Below, in pieces: positions 60,888 to 64,000 of a stretch of 64,000 bases of DNA. The translations under genes and the position numbers were made by a program. Origin of the DNA: Blastocystis sp. Blastoise (Eukaryota; Sar; Bigyra; Opalinata; Blastocystidae). The DNA is taken from NCBI GenBank assembly GCA_039096225.1, contig JBBPEB010000033.1, positions 738,501 to 802,500 of the forward strand, in the 5' to 3' direction. Numbering within the stretch: the stretch's first letter is position 1; each line of letters begins with the position of its first letter. The notes below the pieces were generated by a model that worked only from the letters and a program-made list of their open reading frames with translations, was not told where the DNA came from and did not search any database.

Positions 60888-62325
60888 ATGGGAAACTTTT
60901 CTTCTTGTATTTATAAAGGTTCAAGTCGATATTTGAGATTATCATCTAGCAAATCTTCAAAGCTTCATGATATAGTTACTTCTACAAACTTCAAATGGAT
61001 TGACAAAGAGGATTATAAAATACCTACATATTTATTCACAAATGTCAAGTATATATGATTAGAATAGATTGATGGTTACAAATATACTATTATTATATAG
61101 TGCTAAAGTGTTTATAATCTATTGTCATGCAAATGGAGAAGTTTTGGATGATCAGTTGATAACACTATATAAGTATACTTGGGAAAGGTTTGGTATTCCA
61201 ACAAATGCTATTTTATTTGAATATCCTGGTTATGGATTGATGAAAGGAGAAGCTACAACAAAAGGATGTTATACATGTCTTTGTGATGTAGTAGACTATA
61301 TTATGTCTATAAATGACAAACATTTACCTATTATATTGTATATATTATAGATTATTTTATTAAATAATTTTTTTGTTTATTATTTTTATTATTGTTGTTG
61401 TTAATATATATAAATATGTATATATATATATATATATATAGGCATGGTCGCTCTATAGGTGCTGCATTTGCTAGTCGTTATGCATCAGAAAATGATATTA
61501 TAGATGGTATTATATTAGAAACACCTTTTTCAAGTATTCATTCTATATTTTCGGGGTGTTGTATCAGTTTACGTTGTTGTTGTCCGGATATATTATGTAG
61601 TGAATATTTACATTTAATTAAAGTACCAAAATTAATGATTTATGGAACGAAAGATCCGTTAAATCCACAAAAATCTCAAGATGTATCCTGTTTTTTATTT
61701 TTATTTTTAATAATCGTATTATATGATTTTAAAAATAATAATAAATATAATATATAATATATAATATATAATATATAATATATAATATATAATATATAAT
61801 ATATATATATAATATATAATATATAATATATAATATATAATATATAATATATAATATATAATATATAATATATAATATATAATATATAATATATAATATA
61901 TAATATATAATATATAATATATAATATATAATATATATATATAATATATAATATATAATATATAGGAATTATTAGAATATTTTGATACAGAAGATCATGT
62001 GCTTCGTCTAGCTAATTTTAGTCATAATAATATTCCATTTGGAAGTAAAAAATCTAAATTATTATGTTGTATTCCTCATACATGTTGTTGTATGGTAATT
62101 CCTCCAGTTTCTGGTCAACAGAAGAAATATTTTGAAATATTTAAAGAATATATCACTTCTATTATATCCATGACGTTAACAGATTATATAGATACAACTG
62201 TGAATACAGATATAGTTATTACATCTATAATAGTACCAGATTGTGGACAAAATAAAGTTTCAGAATCTCTAGTTAATCAAGAAATGATTCCTCAAGTTCA
62301 AAATGATGAGTATATTGAAGAATAA
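60888..62325 (+). CDS. N-myristoylated alpha/beta hydrolase (ABHD17-like)
   Basis: 332 residues from four exons: 60888-61048, 61101-61337, 61442-61682, 61966-62325. Likely membrane-anchored serine hydrolase: Met-Gly-Asn-Phe-Ser-Ser-Cys at the start is a myristoylation signal with a nearby Cys for palmitoylation. Seen: VFIIYCHANGE, FEYPGYGLMKGEATTKG, the nucleophile elbow LHGRSIGAAFASRYA (Ser), ETPFSSIHSIF, LMIYGTKDPLNP with the acid Asp, and NFSHNNIPFG, likely carrying the catalytic His. Cys-rich stretches (GCCISLRCCCPD, CCIPHTCCCM) stand out. Relatives in the ABHD17/13 group depalmitoylate proteins; that role is inferred. Intron 3 has donor GTATCC and a heptamer array. Confidence 0.85.
61742..61964. 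repeat. Heptamer (ATATAAT) array in ABHD17-like intron 3
   Basis: About 30 copies of a 7-base ATATAAT unit with two short TA slips, running right up to the TATATAG acceptor at 61965. Confidence 0.93.
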
Positions 62326-62602
62326 GAGGATTATTATATATTTTTCACTTTAACATTTTTCTTATATGTATAGAATATATTGTCTTTTAATTTTTCTAAT
62401 TTTCAAGTATATACAATCATTTATTTTTCTTTGAAGTTTTTTTTATAAAAAAAAAAAAAAGAAAATGTTTAGTTCACATGTCTATATCTGAATATATATA
62501 TAAACAAAACATAACAAGTAGAAATGAATTTATAAAATAACAAACAGATAAAAGCTTAAGTATTAAAAGATCTGAAAGCATCTATATTACAGAACAGCAC
62601 TT

Positions 62603-63052
62603 TTAGACGATAGGAGCAGTAGCTTCAGTCTTAGTAAAGAATTTATCTTTAACATAAGTGAATAAATATAAGCAACCACAGAGAATTAAGAGAATAGTAT
62701 CAATCCAAGGGAAAATACCACTAGCACCAAAACACATGAGAACGCCTAAAACAAGATAACAAGCACCTCTGAATAAAAAGTTTTCTAAGAACTTGAGTTT
62801 TTCTTGAATATTTCTGCAGAATTCAAAACATTTAAATAAGAAGGGAATTTCTAAAAGAAGAATGAAGGCAGCAGCAACAATGAAGAGAATGTTACACCAC
62901 CAAGCACTAGTAAAACCAAGGAAGGCACCAATAAGGAGGACACCAACAAGGATAGATAAGTAATGAGCCCAAACATGAGCCTTGAATGTCTTTAAGTCAG
63001 ATCCGACTTTATCAAAAGTATTTTTCACGTAACTGGTAGCAACTTGTTCCAT
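62603..63052 (-). CDS. Four-helix membrane protein (TVP18/CG6151-P-like, tentative)
   Basis: 149 residues in one exon, start MEQVATSYVKNTFDK, stop at 62603-62605. Four hydrophobic segments: about 30-47 (YLSILVGVLLIGAFLG), 50-70 (WWCNILFIVAAAFILLLEIP), 92-112 and 114-131 (IDTILLILCGCLYLFTYV). The block LLEIPFLFKCFEFC between helices resembles the EaP motif of the TVP18/Flower (CG6151-P) family of Golgi and vesicle membrane proteins. The C-terminus KDKFFTKTEATAPIV is hydrophilic. Codon choice is as biased as in S-adenosylhomocysteinase and the surface protein, and introns are absent, both consistent with strong expression. Confidence 0.6.
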   Translation of the reverse strand: MEQVATSYVKNTFDKVGSDLKTFKAHVWAHYLSILVGVLLIGAFLGFTSAWWCNILFIVAAAFILLLEIPFLFKCFEFCRNIQEKLKFLENFLFRGACYLVLGVLMCFGASGIFPWIDTILLILCGCLYLFTYVKDKFFTKTEATAPIV

Positions 63053-63795
63053 AGTGAAGACAATTAATAAGAAAGATAAATATGAATCAAAAGTAAATCA
63101 TAGACGACACTCACTACAGAACTGAGAAACACGATTCAGTTCTTATGGTATCATTCTTTTCTTTTTCCCACGATTATTCTGCAGTTCACCACGGATCCTT
63201 TTATTATCTATTTGGGATCTATTCTAGGAGATTCTGACGTGTTTCTAAGAAAGACTGTTTTTTTACTATTCAGTAATATATTTGTTTTTCTTCTATTTTT
63301 TGTTCTTTTTCCATTATTATTAGATGTAATTCTAATAGAATATCTTTTTTATCTGCCTTTCTTTTATTGGTTCTTTCAGTATTTTTCTCTATTAAAAAAC
63401 TCTTTTTCTTTTATTTAATGATTTTTCTATACGTTTTTTAATTCACTTTCAGTTTTTAGATGTTATTTTCTTACTGACTTTAAAATAGTTGAAAGAAAAT
63501 TCATGAACTGTAAGTAATAGAATAAAAAGAAAAAACTTTGTGTTAATTTGTTTTTATGAAAAAATACTTATTATATTGTGATTATTACAATATATGAATG
63601 AACAAAACAATTATTATTAGATATATACAAATTACTAATATATAATATAGAGTCTAGTAAGATAATTTATTGAGAAAAAGCTTACAAGAAAAAGAAAGCC
63701 ATAAGCGATAATTAAAAACATGTGTATGTAGGAAATATCACAGGATTATAAATATATAGGTATTATGAAATAATAAATAGTACAATAGTTTAAAC
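63053..63795. other. Intergenic, membrane protein to DGAT
   Basis: About 740 bases. A plus-strand frame at 63212-63418 is Phe/Leu-rich, lacks an ATG start and family features, and is not called. Confidence 0.5.
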
Positions 63796-64000
63796 TTAAA
63801 CAGCACCACAGAACCAACTATCGTGAGTCTTAAACCATAAATTAGCATATGACATTTCAAGGAAAGGTTGACCAAAGAAGAAAGCTAACCAAGTAATAAT
63901 ATTACCAATGAAAGTACCATCAAATCTACGAGATACAATAGCCATAGGAGCTTGAACAGCCATACCAAGTAAGAAGAAAGGAGTAAAACAACGGAACATA
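63796..64000 (-). CDS. DGAT1-type O-acyltransferase, C-terminal end (5' part outside window)
   Basis: Last 67 residues of a membrane-bound O-acyltransferase (MBOAT) that makes triacylglycerol or steryl ester in the ER. Seen: CFTPFFLLGMAVQAPMAIVS, then GTFIGNIITWLAFFFGQPFLEM and a YANLWFKT end. This matches the DGAT1 C-terminal helix pattern (Q.P....., GN..FW..F...GQP...LLY). Stop at 63796-63798; the frame is open to the right edge. Codon use suggests good expression. Confidence 0.8.
   Translation of the reverse strand, partial: MFRCFTPFFLLGMAVQAPMAIVSRRFDGTFIGNIITWLAFFFGQPFLEMSYANLWFKTHDSWFCGAV

Noticed and set aside
63212..63418. Plus-strand hydrophobic frame before DGAT
   Set aside because: Starts at a non-ATG codon, T-rich, no motif; likely promoter or 3' flank.

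Overview
This is nuclear DNA from an AT-rich, gene-dense and very intron-rich unicellular eukaryote. Base composition is roughly a quarter G+C. It contains no rRNA, CRISPR array, transposase or bacterial operon. Exons were assembled by hand: splice sites were placed so that reading phase stayed open across every junction, and the products were compared with remembered family motifs. Nearly all introns start GTATAT and end TATATAG, and many carry ATT, TA or longer tandem repeats. TAA and TAG end the genes and TGG encodes Trp, so the standard code fits. The protein set points to a protist rather than a fungus or animal. S-adenosylhomocysteinase has the roughly 40-residue insertion seen in plants, many protists and bacteria but not in fungi or animals. 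There is a triplicated DGW / discoidin-like / putative-Ig surface protein, a Rim15/Greatwall-type kinase, MCM8, and at least one U12-type AT-AC intron. A stramenopile (for example near Opalinata/Blastocystis) is my best guess, held weakly.

Layout. 1-3.5 kb: 3' end of transketolase, then a class I sirtuin. 5.4-10.5 kb: a 1642-residue single-pass surface protein encoded almost entirely by one 4.5-kb exon. 12-14.6 kb: an MFS sugar transporter. 15-16.8 kb (minus): an OTU deubiquitinase. 17.8-22.5 kb: an AGC kinase with an N-terminal zinc finger and a split activation loop. 23.9-25.6 kb (minus): S-adenosylhomocysteinase, divergent from an Ap4A phosphorylase/ATP adenylyltransferase. 28-31.1 kb: an SRSF1-like splicing factor and a PRCC-like protein. 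31.7-37.6 kb: cytosolic leucyl-tRNA synthetase (23 exons), followed by tRNA-Lys(CUU). 38-39.5 kb (minus): an AGC-type pseudokinase. 40-46.5 kb (minus): CSB/ERCC6 with a zinc finger. 47.4-51.9 kb (minus): a CDK with a very long repetitive tail, divergent from NIF3. 53.8-54.2 kb (minus): a small membrane protein, divergent from MCM8 (54.5-59 kb). 59.3-60.2 kb (minus): a DUF84/YjjX-type NTPase, divergent from an N-myristoylated ABHD17-like hydrolase. 62.6-63.1 kb (minus): a four-helix membrane protein. 63.8-64 kb (minus): the 3' end of a DGAT1-type acyltransferase.

The genes are ordinary nuclear neighbours, not a pathway cluster. Two pairs share a theme: CSB and MCM8 (transcription-coupled and recombination-linked DNA repair), and the SR protein and PRCC-like protein (RNA processing). 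The observations most worth following are the AT-AC intron and a second non-AG intron in the leucyl-tRNA synthetase gene, the pseudokinase, the zinc finger and altered motif II of CSB, the modular surface protein, an E2F-like site upstream of MCM8, CCAAT clusters before three genes, and tandem arrays ending at splice acceptors.
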